Of a stretch of 64,000 nt of DNA, positions 42,187-51,387 are shown piece after piece. The DNA comes from Croceivirga sp009797885 (lineage in GTDB: Bacteria > Bacteroidota > Bacteroidia > Flavobacteriales > Flavobacteriaceae): the NCBI GenBank assembly GCA_045866215.1, contig AP035880.1:682001-746000 (forward strand). Reading direction: 5' to 3'. Numbering within the stretch: the stretch's first letter is position 1; the number at the start of each line of letters is the position of its first letter. Under the pieces are notes generated by a model, which was not told the origin of the DNA, made no database searches, and worked only from the letters and a program-made list of their open reading frames with translations. Position numbers and translations under genes: made by a program.

Positions 42187-42911
42187 ATAAAGGTCACTTC
42201 CTTAAAATTAAAGTGTTCCATTCGGCCGTTTTCCCGCTCTATTTTTAACTGGCCACTTTCCGTAACGCCTTTGATCGTACCTTTAAAGGGTTGCTCCTTC
42301 CCCACACGAAATGGTGCTTTGGTTTCCATCCGAAACAGTACGGCCTCATATTGTTGTATAATTTCCTGGAAATTCAGTACTTCCAGGGATTTCAAACGAA
42401 ATTCGATATGGCGCAAAAGCTTGTTCAATAATTCATCCAAATTATAGTCCTTTCCTGTGGCCAACTTTAAGGAAGAAGCGTTTGTAAGTTCCCCAAAATT
42501 AGCTTGGTTCACATTAAGTCCTACACCAATAATGCTTTGTTGCACTGTGGTACCTTGAAGTGTATTTTCAATCAAAATGCCACATATCTTCTTATTTCCT
42601 GACATAATGTCGTTAGGCCATTTAACCCGAACTTCAGGAACTGACAGTTCTTGTAACACATCAAAAATAGCTAGGGAAACCAAGCAATTTAGACTAAAAC
42701 CCTGCCTGGCCCCAAGGTTGGAAAATCGTTTTAACACACTCAGAGTAAGGTTTTTACCTTCTTCCGAAACCCAACTGTTCCCTTTTTGTCCCCTACCACT
42801 GGTTTGATGGTCACATACCACAACCGTTAAATCCCTAAGGTCTTTTTGCTGTGCCAATTGTTTCAAATAATCATTGGTCGAAGCGATGGCATTAAGTTTG
42901 ATTAGGTGCAT
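42180..42911 (-). CDS. birA: Biotin--[acetyl-CoA carboxylase] ligase
   Basis: BirA attaches biotin to the carrier protein of acetyl-CoA carboxylase. From ATG at 42911 there are 243 residues with STNDYLKQL, HQTSGRGQKGNSWVSEEGKNLTLS (cut here to its key GRGQKG), VRVKWPNDIM and KICGILIEN. There is no N-terminal winged helix, so it is the enzyme-only form without a repressor function. An upstream start at 42962 would add 17 residues unlike the family. Confidence 0.93.
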   Translation of the reverse strand: MHLIKLNAIASTNDYLKQLAQQKDLRDLTVVVCDHQTSGRGQKGNSWVSEEGKNLTLSVLKRFSNLGARQGFSLNCLVSLAIFDVLQELSVPEVRVKWPNDIMSGNKKICGILIENTLQGTTVQQSIIGVGLNVNQANFGELTNASSLKLATGKDYNLDELLNKLLRHIEFRLKSLEVLNFQEIIQQYEAVLFRMETKAPFRVGKEQPFKGTIKGVTESGQLKIERENGRMEHFNFKEVTFIY

Positions 42912-42975
42912 GTAACTATGCTTTATACCGTTCAATGTTATGTTAAAAACACCGTCGGTCAAAACAAAAAAGTAA

Positions 42976-42983
42976 TAACTTTG
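42976..42983 (+). promoter_or_regulatory. Possible -7 promoter box of the rsfS-ftsH operon
   Basis: TAACTTTG matches TAnnTTTG 19 bases before the rsfS start and just beyond birA. I found no good TTTG at the -33 distance, so the call is tentative. Position between two divergent genes supports it. Confidence 0.4.
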
Positions 42984-43002
42984 TAGAAATTAAATTTTTT
43001 GG

Positions 43003-43377
43003 ATGCAGAAAAACAAAGCTAGCGCAGATGAACTAATTACCTTAATCATAGCGGGAATTGAAGAAGTAAAGGGGATAGATATAAACCTTTTGGATTTAAG
43101 GGAAATAGAAAATACAGTTTGCGATTACTTTGTAGTATGTAACGGAACATCCAACACACACGTCAACGCAATAGTATCTTCCATTCAAAAGACGGTCAGC
43201 AAATCAATTAAGGATAAACCTTGGCATATTGAAGGCGCAGACAACGCAGAATGGGTATTAATGGATTATGTTAACGTTGTGGTTCACGTTTTTCAAAAGC
43301 ATACCAGGGAATTTTATGATATCGAAGGACTTTGGGGTGATGCCAAAGTTACTATGGTAGAGAGCAGCTACAATTAA
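43003..43377 (+). CDS. rsfS: Ribosomal silencing factor RsfS
   Basis: RsfS binds uL14 on the 50S subunit and stops subunit joining when nutrients are short. The 124 residues have the family's strands VKGIDINLLDLREIENTVCDYFVVC, the SNTHVNAI helix and the end WVLMDYVNVVVHVF with YDIEGLWGDA. It starts the run rsfS-ftsH-LUD-cdsA-psd, with 4 bases to ftsH. Confidence 0.95.
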   Translation: MQKNKASADELITLIIAGIEEVKGIDINLLDLREIENTVCDYFVVCNGTSNTHVNAIVSSIQKTVSKSIKDKPWHIEGADNAEWVLMDYVNVVVHVFQKHTREFYDIEGLWGDAKVTMVESSYN

Positions 43378-43381
43378 AAAA

Positions 43382-45367
43382 ATGGCAAAAGAAAATTCAA
43401 ATACCCCTAAAAAACCCCGGTTCAGTTCTTGGTGGATCTACGGTGTAATTATTGCCCTTATCCTGGGGTTCCAATTTTTTGGCAGTGCCACATTCTCCAA
43501 TACGGAGAAGACCACCACTTCCGAAATGCAGGAATTTCTTAGAAATGGGGATATCTCTAAAATTATAATCATTACCAATACCAGGCAGGCAAAGGTCTTC
43601 TTGACGGACGAAGGTCTTAAGAAAGATGTCCACAAAGGCGTTGCGGACAAACCTATGCTCCCTACTACCGGTTTGGTGCCCCAATATATTTTGGACTACG
43701 GGGACTTACAGATATTTCAGAATGAAATCAGCGAGATAAAAAAGGAAAACAATCTTGATACCATCGTTGAATTTGATACGGAATCCAATGTCCTTGGGGA
43801 TTTGCTGCTATCCTTGCTTCCCTTTATTCTCATTATTGGGATTTGGATTTATTTGATGCGCCGAATGTCCGGTGGCGGCGCTGGTGGCGCTGGCGGTCAA
43901 ATATTTAATATTGGAAAGTCCAAAGCCAAACTCTTTGATGAGAAAACGGATACAAGGACATCATTTAAGGATGTTGCAGGTTTGGAAGGTGCAAAAGAGG
44001 AAGTACAGGAGATTGTTGAGTTCCTGAAAAACCCGGACAAGTATACTTCCCTGGGTGGTAAAATACCCAAAGGGGCCTTATTGGTCGGTCCTCCGGGAAC
44101 AGGAAAAACGTTGTTGGCCAAAGCAGTGGCAGGAGAAGCCAAAGTTCCTTTTTTCTCCCTTTCGGGTTCAGATTTTGTAGAGATGTTCGTTGGTGTAGGT
44201 GCCTCCAGGGTGCGTGACCTTTTCAAACAGGCCAAGGACAAGTCTCCCGCCATTATTTTCATAGATGAGATTGATGCCATAGGTCGTGCCAGGGGAAAGA
44301 ACAATTTCACTGGTTCCAATGATGAACGTGAAAACACCCTGAATCAATTGCTGACGGAGATGGATGGTTTTGGTACCAATACCAATGTTATCGTACTTGC
44401 TGCAACCAACCGTGCCGATGTCCTGGACAAAGCCTTGATGCGTGCAGGTAGGTTTGACAGGCAGATATATGTTGATTTACCGGACATCAGGGAAAGAAAG
44501 GAAATCTTTGAAGTTCACTTGCGTCCCATAAAAACCGCAGAAACTTTGGATTTGGATTTCTTGGCCAGACAGACACCTGGATTTTCCGGAGCGGACATCG
44601 CCAACGTTTGTAATGAAGCGGCATTGATTGCCGCCAGAAAAGAAAGAAAGGCAGTGACCAAACAGGATTTCCTGGATGCCGTGGATAGGATTGTAGGGGG
44701 ACTGGAGAAGAAAAACAAAATAATTACACCAGAGGAAAAGAAAACCATTGCATACCATGAGGCGGGTCACGCAACGGTGAGTTGGATGTTGGAACACGCA
44801 GCACCATTGGTCAAGGTTACCATTGTGCCCCGTGGACAATCCCTGGGCGCGGCATGGTATCTTCCGGAGGAACGGTTGATCGTTCGCCCAGAACAAATGT
44901 TGGATGAAATGTGCGCCACCATGGGTGGACGGGCCGCAGAAAAGGTCATTTTCAATAAAATATCCACCGGTGCCTTAAGTGATTTGGAAAAAGTTACCAA
45001 ACAAGCACGGGCAATGGTCACTATTTACGGGCTGAATGATGAGTTGGGCAATATTACCTATTACGACTCTTCAGGACAAAACGAATATGGTTTTACCAAA
45101 CCGTACAGTGAAGAGACCGCTCAAAAAATTGACGAGGAAATCTCTAAAATTATCGAGAAGCAATATACGCGGGCTATTTCCATTCTTGATAAAAACAAGG
45201 ATAAATTAACCCAATTGGCGGACAGGTTGTTGGAAAAAGAAGTAATTTTTAAGGACGATTTGGAAAAAATCTTTGGAAAACGTCCTTTTGAAAAGGAAGA
45301 AGAGGGGGCGGAACAACCTAAATCCAACGATACTGAAACGGAAGAAGTAAGGGAAGAAACCAACTAA
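43382..45367 (+). CDS. ftsH: ATP-dependent zinc metalloprotease FtsH
   Basis: FtsH is a membrane AAA protease that degrades misfolded and regulatory membrane proteins. The 661 residues have two membrane helices (about 16-33 and 141-159) around a periplasmic domain, a Gly-rich linker, Walker A GPPGTGKT (236-243), Walker B IIFIDEIDAIG, the second region of homology NRADVLDKALMRAGRFD and the zinc site HEAGH (459-463). The tail is acidic. It lies in a conserved operon between rsfS and the LUD gene. Confidence 0.98.
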   Translation: MAKENSNTPKKPRFSSWWIYGVIIALILGFQFFGSATFSNTEKTTTSEMQEFLRNGDISKIIIITNTRQAKVFLTDEGLKKDVHKGVADKPMLPTTGLVPQYILDYGDLQIFQNEISEIKKENNLDTIVEFDTESNVLGDLLLSLLPFILIIGIWIYLMRRMSGGGAGGAGGQIFNIGKSKAKLFDEKTDTRTSFKDVAGLEGAKEEVQEIVEFLKNPDKYTSLGGKIPKGALLVGPPGTGKTLLAKAVAGEAKVPFFSLSGSDFVEMFVGVGASRVRDLFKQAKDKSPAIIFIDEIDAIGRARGKNNFTGSNDERENTLNQLLTEMDGFGTNTNVIVLAATNRADVLDKALMRAGRFDRQIYVDLPDIRERKEIFEVHLRPIKTAETLDLDFLARQTPGFSGADIANVCNEAALIAARKERKAVTKQDFLDAVDRIVGGLEKKNKIITPEEKKTIAYHEAGHATVSWMLEHAAPLVKVTIVPRGQSLGAAWYLPEERLIVRPEQMLDEMCATMGGRAAEKVIFNKISTGALSDLEKVTKQARAMVTIYGLNDELGNITYYDSSGQNEYGFTKPYSEETAQKIDEEISKIIEKQYTRAISILDKNKDKLTQLADRLLEKEVIFKDDLEKIFGKRPFEKEEEGAEQPKSNDTETEEVREETN

Positions 45368-45403
45368 CCCTTTCCCCTTCCCATTTCATGGCCTAAAAGA
45401 AAT

Positions 45404-46012
45404 ATGAGCCTATTTGACAAACTTTTTGGAGGAGGTAAAAAAGTTTCTAAAGAAGCTGCGGAAACTAGGGGCGAACACATGCCAGATTTGCAAATCCCCA
45501 TAGATGAAAAGTTTACTATTTATTTTAAAAAAAATGGGGGGAAATTTATCTACTGTGAAGATTTTACCGAGGTTCAGGCCGCTTTGGCCAATATTGTTTC
45601 AGAAAATAACTGGCAGGGTCATTTTTTCTACACCTTGAACAAAAGAATCAATGAACGATTTGCCTCAGAAAAACTATCGTTCACGGACAACAGGAACGAA
45701 AGCGATATTTTCTTTACCACCTGCGAGCACCTCATAGCCCACAATGGTTCCATTTTAGTATGCTCACATCAAATTAAAGAGAAAAAACTAAACGAATTGC
45801 CAAGCAATCTAATTGTTTTTGCCACAACGAGCCAACTGGTGGATTCCATTAGTGAAGCCTTAAAAATCATCAAGAAAAAATATCCCCAAAAGATTCCTGA
45901 TAATATAACGACCTTAAAACATTTTCTTCCCACACCAGAAAACAAAAATGATTTTCTCTCCTACGGTAGTGCTTCAAAAAATGTCTATCTTTTGCTTTTG
46001 GAAGACTACTAA
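45404..46012 (+). CDS. LUD-domain protein (LutC/YkgG-like)
   Basis: The 202-residue protein carries the LUD domain, shared with LutC of lactate utilisation: IYCEDFTEVQAALANIV, ESDIFFTTCEHLIAHNGSILV and SNLIVFATTSQLVDSI. No lutA or lutB is near. In flavobacteria this solitary LUD gene is fixed between ftsH and cdsA, so its role may be tied to the membrane and not to lactate; that is inference. Confidence 0.8.
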   Translation: MSLFDKLFGGGKKVSKEAAETRGEHMPDLQIPIDEKFTIYFKKNGGKFIYCEDFTEVQAALANIVSENNWQGHFFYTLNKRINERFASEKLSFTDNRNESDIFFTTCEHLIAHNGSILVCSHQIKEKKLNELPSNLIVFATTSQLVDSISEALKIIKKKYPQKIPDNITTLKHFLPTPENKNDFLSYGSASKNVYLLLLEDY

Positions 46013-46019
46013 CTAGTGT

Positions 46020-46823
46020 ATGAGAGAACTTCTGCGTAGGTCACTTACCGGAATTGTTTACGTTTTTTTATTGTTATCCGCCGTTTTTTTGAGCTCGGAT
46101 GCCTTTGATTTTCTTTTTATGGCCTTTGGACTGGCTTGCCTTTATGAGTTCAAAAGACTGATGAAAATAACAGGATATTATGTTTTTATTGCCTATTTGG
46201 CGTTGTGGTGGGCTTTTATCTATTTGATCCATGACTTTGCCCCAATCAAAATACTATTGGTTTTGACCATTACCGTGGACTTGGCATTGCTGGCCTATTT
46301 GTTTTCCCCTCAAAAAAATGCACTGACCACGCTCCAAAAATATGTGATTGCCACGTTCTACATAGGCGGGGGCTGTGTTTTCCTGACCATGATTCCCTAT
46401 CAAAACCAACATTTTGCAAAGCTTTTGATCATGGGGGTCTTCATTTTGATATGGGTGAACGATTCATTTGCCTATCTGGTGGGGAAAACTTTGGGAAGGC
46501 GTAAACTATTTCCAAGAATTTCCCCCAAAAAAACAATTGAAGGTTCTCTGGGAGGTCTTATTTTTGCAATGGTTGCCGCGTACATTATTTCTAGGTATGA
46601 ACCAATCATCACCACGGAACAGTGGATGGTTTTGGCCGTAGTTATCGTAATTATGGGTAACCTGGGTGATTTACTGGAATCAAAATTTAAGCGTGTAGCC
46701 GGTGTAAAGGATAGTGGTGCCATTTTACCGGGGCATGGCGGAATATTGGATCGATTGGATAGTTTGGTTTTTGCAGCACCATTTGCATATTTGACCTTAA
46801 TTTTGTTTACCTATGTTTCATAA
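46020..46823 (+). CDS. cdsA: Phosphatidate cytidylyltransferase
   Basis: CdsA makes CDP-diacylglycerol, the precursor of phospholipids. The 267-residue protein has about seven membrane helices and the signature GHGGILDRLDSLVFAAPFAY at the C-terminus, with NDSFAYLVGKTLGRRKL earlier. It overlaps psd by 11 bases, so lipid steps are co-expressed: CDP-DAG feeds phosphatidylserine, which Psd decarboxylates. Confidence 0.95.
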   Translation: MRELLRRSLTGIVYVFLLLSAVFLSSDAFDFLFMAFGLACLYEFKRLMKITGYYVFIAYLALWWAFIYLIHDFAPIKILLVLTITVDLALLAYLFSPQKNALTTLQKYVIATFYIGGGCVFLTMIPYQNQHFAKLLIMGVFILIWVNDSFAYLVGKTLGRRKLFPRISPKKTIEGSLGGLIFAMVAAYIISRYEPIITTEQWMVLAVVIVIMGNLGDLLESKFKRVAGVKDSGAILPGHGGILDRLDSLVFAAPFAYLTLILFTYVS

Positions 46824-47478
46824 AGAAGGTAAGAACATTATTCTTACTACCTTTTTTTTGGTGGTTGCCGTAATTATTCTAACGCAATACTTTGTTGCCT
46901 TGGAATGGCTCCGTATGCTTATTCAAGTGGTTTCCCTTGTACTATTGATTTTAATCCTACAGTTCTTCAGAAACCCCAGAAGGCCTTTGACCCCTAATTT
47001 TGATGAAATCCTCGCCCCAGTTGACGGGAAGGTCGTCGTAATTGAAGAGGTGGAGGATACCGAATATTTCCAGGGAAAAAGAAGACAGGTATCCATCTTT
47101 ATGTCCCCCTTGAATGTTCATGTTACAAGGTACGCCGCAAGTGGCACGGTTACCTATTCCAAATACCATCCTGGAAAATACTTGGTTGCGTGGCATCCCA
47201 AGTCAAGTACGGACAACGAAAGAACCACGGTTGTCATCCATACCCCAAAATTTGGTGAAATCCTTTACAGGCAAATTGCAGGTGCCATGGCCAGAAGGAT
47301 TGTGAATTATGCCGAGGAAGGGGAACAAGTGGTACAGGGTGATGACGCCGGTTTTATTAAGTTTGGCTCAAGGGTGGATGTATTGCTTCCCCTTGACTGT
47401 AAGATTTGTGTGGGATTAAATCAAAAAGTTGTGGGTGCAAGGACCTGCATTGCGATGTTACCGGAACAAGATGGTTGA
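46813..47478 (+). CDS. psd: Phosphatidylserine decarboxylase, short (PSD-B) form
   Basis: Psd makes phosphatidylethanolamine at the inner membrane and uses a pyruvoyl group formed by self-cleavage. The 221 residues have two close membrane helices (about 10-50), VDGKVVVIEEV, MSPLNVHVTRYAASG and the cleavage site G185-S186 in IKFGSRVDVLLP. This is the short type found in Bacteroidota. It overlaps cdsA by 11 bases and the acyl-CoA-binding protein gene by 8. Confidence 0.94.
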   Translation: MFHKEGKNIILTTFFLVVAVIILTQYFVALEWLRMLIQVVSLVLLILILQFFRNPRRPLTPNFDEILAPVDGKVVVIEEVEDTEYFQGKRRQVSIFMSPLNVHVTRYAASGTVTYSKYHPGKYLVAWHPKSSTDNERTTVVIHTPKFGEILYRQIAGAMARRIVNYAEEGEQVVQGDDAGFIKFGSRVDVLLPLDCKICVGLNQKVVGARTCIAMLPEQDG

Positions 47479-47734
47479 CAAAAGCTTACAAAACAAGTTC
47501 CAAGAAGCCGTTCAATATGTGAACAACTACGTAGAGCCTATCCCGGCAGATATTCTCCTAAAGCTGTATGCGTATTATAAAATTGCCAATAAAAACTTTG
47601 ACAATCCTGGAAGCAAAACGCCGCTGATCAATGCCTTTAAGGCCAATGCGCTTATCCAGGCCCAAAACATCAACAGGAACGAGGCAATGGCCAACTACAT
47701 TGAATTGGTCAATAAGGAACTAAAACCTGATTAA
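47471..47734 (+). CDS. Acyl-CoA-binding protein
   Basis: From ATG at 47471 the 87-residue product shows the four-helix ACBP pattern: LQNKFQEAVQYVNN, ILLKLYAYYKIANKNF (the YxxYKQA-type acyl-CoA site) and NAFKANALIQAQNINRNEAM. ACBPs buffer long-chain acyl-CoA in the cytosol. Its start lies inside the end of psd, so it is part of the lipid operon. The stop overlaps the convergent desaturase-like gene by 4 bases. Confidence 0.9.
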   Translation: MVDKSLQNKFQEAVQYVNNYVEPIPADILLKLYAYYKIANKNFDNPGSKTPLINAFKANALIQAQNINRNEAMANYIELVNKELKPD

Positions 47735-49002
47735 GCCGTGATATTTACTTCAGGTTTGGTTGAACTTTCCAAAAAAGTATAGTACCATCCCCCAAAAATG
47801 GTGATTCCGAAATAAAACAGAACAGCGGTACTCCCCCACTCCCAATAGTCATCGATTCCAAACCAATCACCAGTAAGCCAAATAAGCAAAAAGCCCATGG
47901 CACCTCTAATCAATTCTATCCAGAAGGCATGGCGCTTCCTATCCATTAATGAGGTATACCCATAAATGCCCACAAATACAAATGCTCCAAATAGGAGAAG
48001 GTTGTTAAATCCTATTTCAGAATAATTGTAGAACATAAAAAGCATCAATCCCGTATTGAACAATAACTGAAAAATAGCATACCCTTTTAAAGACGGGGAA
48101 GCTTGGGGCTTATACTTGTTGAAAGCATAAACATTTTCAATTTTTGACATGGGATATTTTTCATTGACGTCATTTGGTCGCCATCCCGTTGGCATGAACC
48201 ATATACGCAATTTATCCTTCCAGTTCTTGGTGCGCCATGCATCTTTCATCAGTCTCCAAACATGTTGAAAATTGATTATGATCGGATTCCAGGTCGCGGC
48301 GGGTTTTAAAACCCCATATTGGGGTGGAACGTTATCCAACTCTTCTTGGAAAGTGCCAAACATACGGTCCCATATACAAAGTATCTGACCTAGGTTTTTA
48401 TCAATGTATTCCGGATTAATGGCGTGATGCACCCGATGTTGGGATGGGGTTACGATCACATATTCAAGCCAACCCATTTTACCAATATGCTGGGTGTGGT
48501 ACCAAAATTGGGCAAATAAGTGGATAGGGGCCAAAATGGCAATGACCTCATTGGGCACCCCCAATAAAGCAGCCGGAATCAGTAATAGGGCAAAGTACCC
48601 TATTACGTTGGAAATGGACTGCCGTAATGCACAGGCCAAATTAAACTCCTCACTGCTATGATGGATGACATGTTGATTCCAAAAAATATTGACATGATGG
48701 CTTAATCTATGGTTCCAGTACCCCGCAAAATCAATACATAGAAATGCCAAAATCCAAACCAACCAAGTGGATTCAATTGTGAACAAAGCCAAATACTTCA
48801 ACAAAAATGGATAGCCCACCAGCACCAAAACGAGCCCCAGGGAATCTTTTACAATATTGGTAAGACCGGAGCTTAAACTGCTTACCGTGTCCATAACATT
48901 GTGTTTTTGGTCCTTTACCAAATACCCATAACCTATTTCCAGGAGTACCAACCCAATGAAAAAGGGAATGGCATATAACAAAGCGTTCGCATAAGTTTCC
49001 AT
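47731..49002 (-). CDS. Sterol desaturase/fatty acid hydroxylase superfamily membrane protein
   Basis: The 423-residue protein has about seven to eight membrane helices and the diiron histidine motifs HRLSHHVN, NQHVIHHSSEEFN, HTQHIG and HRVHHAIN. Members hydroxylate or desaturate lipids, carotenoids or alkylglycerol ethers. The two-part build with a long C-terminal membrane section resembles the alkylglycerol monooxygenase branch. The substrate is not known. Confidence 0.87.
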   Translation of the reverse strand: METYANALLYAIPFFIGLVLLEIGYGYLVKDQKHNVMDTVSSLSSGLTNIVKDSLGLVLVLVGYPFLLKYLALFTIESTWLVWILAFLCIDFAGYWNHRLSHHVNIFWNQHVIHHSSEEFNLACALRQSISNVIGYFALLLIPAALLGVPNEVIAILAPIHLFAQFWYHTQHIGKMGWLEYVIVTPSQHRVHHAINPEYIDKNLGQILCIWDRMFGTFQEELDNVPPQYGVLKPAATWNPIIINFQHVWRLMKDAWRTKNWKDKLRIWFMPTGWRPNDVNEKYPMSKIENVYAFNKYKPQASPSLKGYAIFQLLFNTGLMLFMFYNYSEIGFNNLLLFGAFVFVGIYGYTSLMDRKRHAFWIELIRGAMGFLLIWLTGDWFGIDDYWEWGSTAVLFYFGITIFGGWYYTFLESSTKPEVNITA

Positions 49003-49011
49003 ACCTTGAAA

Positions 49012-49716
49012 TTAAGCAATATTTGGAATCCTAAGAATAAAACCCTTGCCATGGACATTCTCAATTTTAAGGGTATCGTCCTTTTTTAAATAATTACGCA
49101 ATCTGGTAATAAACACATTGAGACTTTTCCTGTTGAAATAATCATTGTCCCCCCATAGCTTGATGAGGATTTCCTTATGTGTACATAAATTGTTTTTGTT
49201 GATGGCCAGTATCCTTAGCAATTCCATTTCCCTGGTAGTAAGCGTAGTGAAATCATCCTCAAAAATCAATTTTTGATTCTTACAGTCCAATTGATACTGA
49301 CCCAAAACCAGGATTTCCTGTTCCATGGAACGGTCTTCTGGGATCAATCGGGACAAAAGCGTATGGATACGTACCACCAGTTCCTCCTCATCGATGGGTT
49401 TCTTTAAATAATCAACCGCGCCCAGGGCAAATCCCTTAAGGACATCTATTTTGAGCGATCTCGCCGTGAGGAACAAAAATGGCAACTCCATAGCATTGAT
49501 CCGCATCCGTTCGGCCAGGGCAAAACCATCCATTCGAGGCATCATCACATCCAAAATGGCCAAATCGAAGTTTCCCTTCTCCATAAGTTCCAAAGCTTCC
49601 TCACCATCTTTGGCCCAAGTTACCTGAAACCCCTTCATTCCAAGATATTCAGAGAGAAGATACCCCAGGGATTCTTCATCTTCTACCAATAACAACCTTT
49701 TTTTATTGGATGTCAT
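49012..49716 (-). CDS. OmpR/PhoB-type response regulator
   Basis: The 234 residues are a receiver domain (acidic pocket E12, D13; phospho-acceptor D56 in AILDVMMPRMDGF; Lys in YLKKPID) and a winged-helix trans_reg_C domain with LTTREMELLRILA and LNVFITRLRNYLKKD. It overlaps its kinase gene by 14 bases, kinase first. Target genes are unknown. Confidence 0.93.
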   Translation of the reverse strand: MTSNKKRLLLVEDEESLGYLLSEYLGMKGFQVTWAKDGEEALELMEKGNFDLAILDVMMPRMDGFALAERMRINAMELPFLFLTARSLKIDVLKGFALGAVDYLKKPIDEEELVVRIHTLLSRLIPEDRSMEQEILVLGQYQLDCKNQKLIFEDDFTTLTTREMELLRILAINKNNLCTHKEILIKLWGDNDYFNRKSLNVFITRLRNYLKKDDTLKIENVHGKGFILRIPNIA

Positions 49717-51004
49717 ACAGTGGAATTTGTACAGTAACCGTGGTTCCCTTAAGGGGTTCGCTTTCCAGCTTGATCTTTCCTTTATGTTGCCTTACGATCG
49801 TCTTCACATAATTAAGTCCCAATCCAAAACCCTTAACCGTATGGACATTGCCCCTATTGGACCGATAGTACTTTTCAAAAACCTTGCCCTGCTCCTCCTT
49901 GGCAATCCCATATCCATTGTCTTTGATTTCAATATACAAGCTTTTTGCTTTCCTGCAAGCCATTAACTCCACCTTGGGCGAATCTGCATATTTTTTGGCA
50001 TTGTCCAAAAGATTGTTGACCATGTTCTGTAAATGGAAGGACTCTCCTTTTATGAGAAAGGGACCTTTCGTTAGCTCAAAGGAAAAGTCAACTTTTTCAA
50101 GGGCCGAAAGCGCTTTGAAATCCTTGCAGACTTTTTCCAAATAGGGGTAAAAATCAATGGGCATCAATTGTATTACCGCCTTTTTTCGCTCCATGGTAGC
50201 CAGTTCCAACACCTTTTCGATATGATTTGATAAACGTTCGGATTGTTGATTTATAATCGTTACAAACGTCTGTGCGGAATCATCCACTTTATCCTTCAAT
50301 ATTTTGGAAGCCAGGCTAATGGAAAAAACGGGTGTTTTAAGTTCATGGGTCAGGTTATTGATAAATGCGTCGGTAGTGGTGATGATCCTGCGTTGCCAGT
50401 AATAGGTCCGCAAAATCCAAATCACCACAACAATGATTCCCAATAGAAAAATAATACTGGGGAGGGTAAGGCCATTCAATTGTGAAAGGAAATAGCGATT
50501 TAAATCCCGAAATTTAAGGTTCAGCACAAATCGCTGTCCAAAGAGATTTGGGAGATAACCATCCAACAGAATAGGATAGGAATTGCTCTTTTCACGCTCC
50601 CCAAATACGTTGGGGGATTTAAGATAGTATGCAGAATCCCTGGTGGTCAGGGTATAGGTGAAATCTGCCTCCACTCCATTCTGGATCAGACTTTCCCTTA
50701 AAAAATCATTTAGAAAATAACTCGAAGCATCCAAAACACTATCCGGACTGGTCTTAAAAAAAGACGTATCCCGTCGCATTGCACTGACCATCAGGAAAGT
50801 AAGTTCATTCTCCGTTCTAAGCCCCCTCTTTATATCCTCCATGGACCTTTCCACCTTTTCACTAAATTGAATCTTGGCGAGGTTCAAGCCTATTCTAAGA
50901 TATTGATATTGTACAAAGGCCAACCCAAAAATGGAAACCACAAAAACGATTATGAAAAGGCTTCTGTTTTTCAACGAAACAATGCTTAAGGATTTATGCC
51001 ACAA
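49703..51004 (-). CDS. Sensor histidine kinase with periplasmic sensor domain
   Basis: The 433-residue protein has membrane helices at about 15-33 and 183-200 enclosing a sensor region of some 150 residues, then the HisKA box with H220 in NNLTHELKTPVFS and an ATPase domain with NLLDNAKKYADSP and VKGFGLGLNYVKTIV. It is paired with the overlapping OmpR-type regulator. The layout is typical of flavobacterial envelope-sensing kinases. Confidence 0.9.
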   Translation of the reverse strand: MWHKSLSIVSLKNRSLFIIVFVVSIFGLAFVQYQYLRIGLNLAKIQFSEKVERSMEDIKRGLRTENELTFLMVSAMRRDTSFFKTSPDSVLDASSYFLNDFLRESLIQNGVEADFTYTLTTRDSAYYLKSPNVFGEREKSNSYPILLDGYLPNLFGQRFVLNLKFRDLNRYFLSQLNGLTLPSIIFLLGIIVVVIWILRTYYWQRRIITTTDAFINNLTHELKTPVFSISLASKILKDKVDDSAQTFVTIINQQSERLSNHIEKVLELATMERKKAVIQLMPIDFYPYLEKVCKDFKALSALEKVDFSFELTKGPFLIKGESFHLQNMVNNLLDNAKKYADSPKVELMACRKAKSLYIEIKDNGYGIAKEEQGKVFEKYYRSNRGNVHTVKGFGLGLNYVKTIVRQHKGKIKLESEPLKGTTVTVQIPLYDIQ

Positions 51005-51040
51005 TATACGGTGTTGTATGGTATTGGAATAACCTTAGCA

Positions 51041-51246
51041 CCTGTTTGGGAATTTGTCAATTGTTTTCTTATGTCCTTTTTACCTAGCCCTTAGACTGGT
51101 TTGCACGGCATATTGTTAAAATTTTGGTCGATAACTATGGCTATGCTCTTCCATCGCACTGGCTCGCCCATAGCTTTCGCTATTTTGTGCCTCATTCCAC
51201 ACTAAAAATGCCCTATAACAATTCCAATCACGAATTCCCAAACAGG
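51041..51246. repeat. Noncoding inverted-repeat element, about 206 bp
   Basis: The ends CCTGTTTGGGAATT (51041-51054) and AATTCCCAAACAGG (51233-51246) are perfect 14-bp inverted repeats. Inside, AATTGTT (51059-51065) pairs with AACAATT (51217-51223). A smaller GCTATG/CATAGC pair lies in the middle. No gene is visible in the whole gap 51005-51387. It could be a MITE-like element or a structured RNA; the remaining sequence up to 51350 shows nothing I can name. Confidence 0.6.
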
Positions 51247-51356
51247 CTCTTAATCTTTCATTAACCATTTTGATCTTTTGTTATCCCAGTGCTATTGGCA
51301 AGAACACTAGATTTGTCCTGGTTTAGTTTTAATTTCTTTTCAAGTATTATAAATAG

Positions 51357-51380
51357 AAAGAGGTCTTAACGGGCCTCTTT
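51357..51380 (-). terminator. Probable terminator after the sugar operon
   Basis: AAAGAGG (51357-51363) pairs with CCTCTTT (51374-51380) around a ten-base loop, 7 bases beyond the nucleotidyltransferase stop on the minus strand. The T tract is short (TTTCTATTT), so efficiency may be modest. Confidence 0.6.
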
Positions 51381-51387
51381 TACATTT

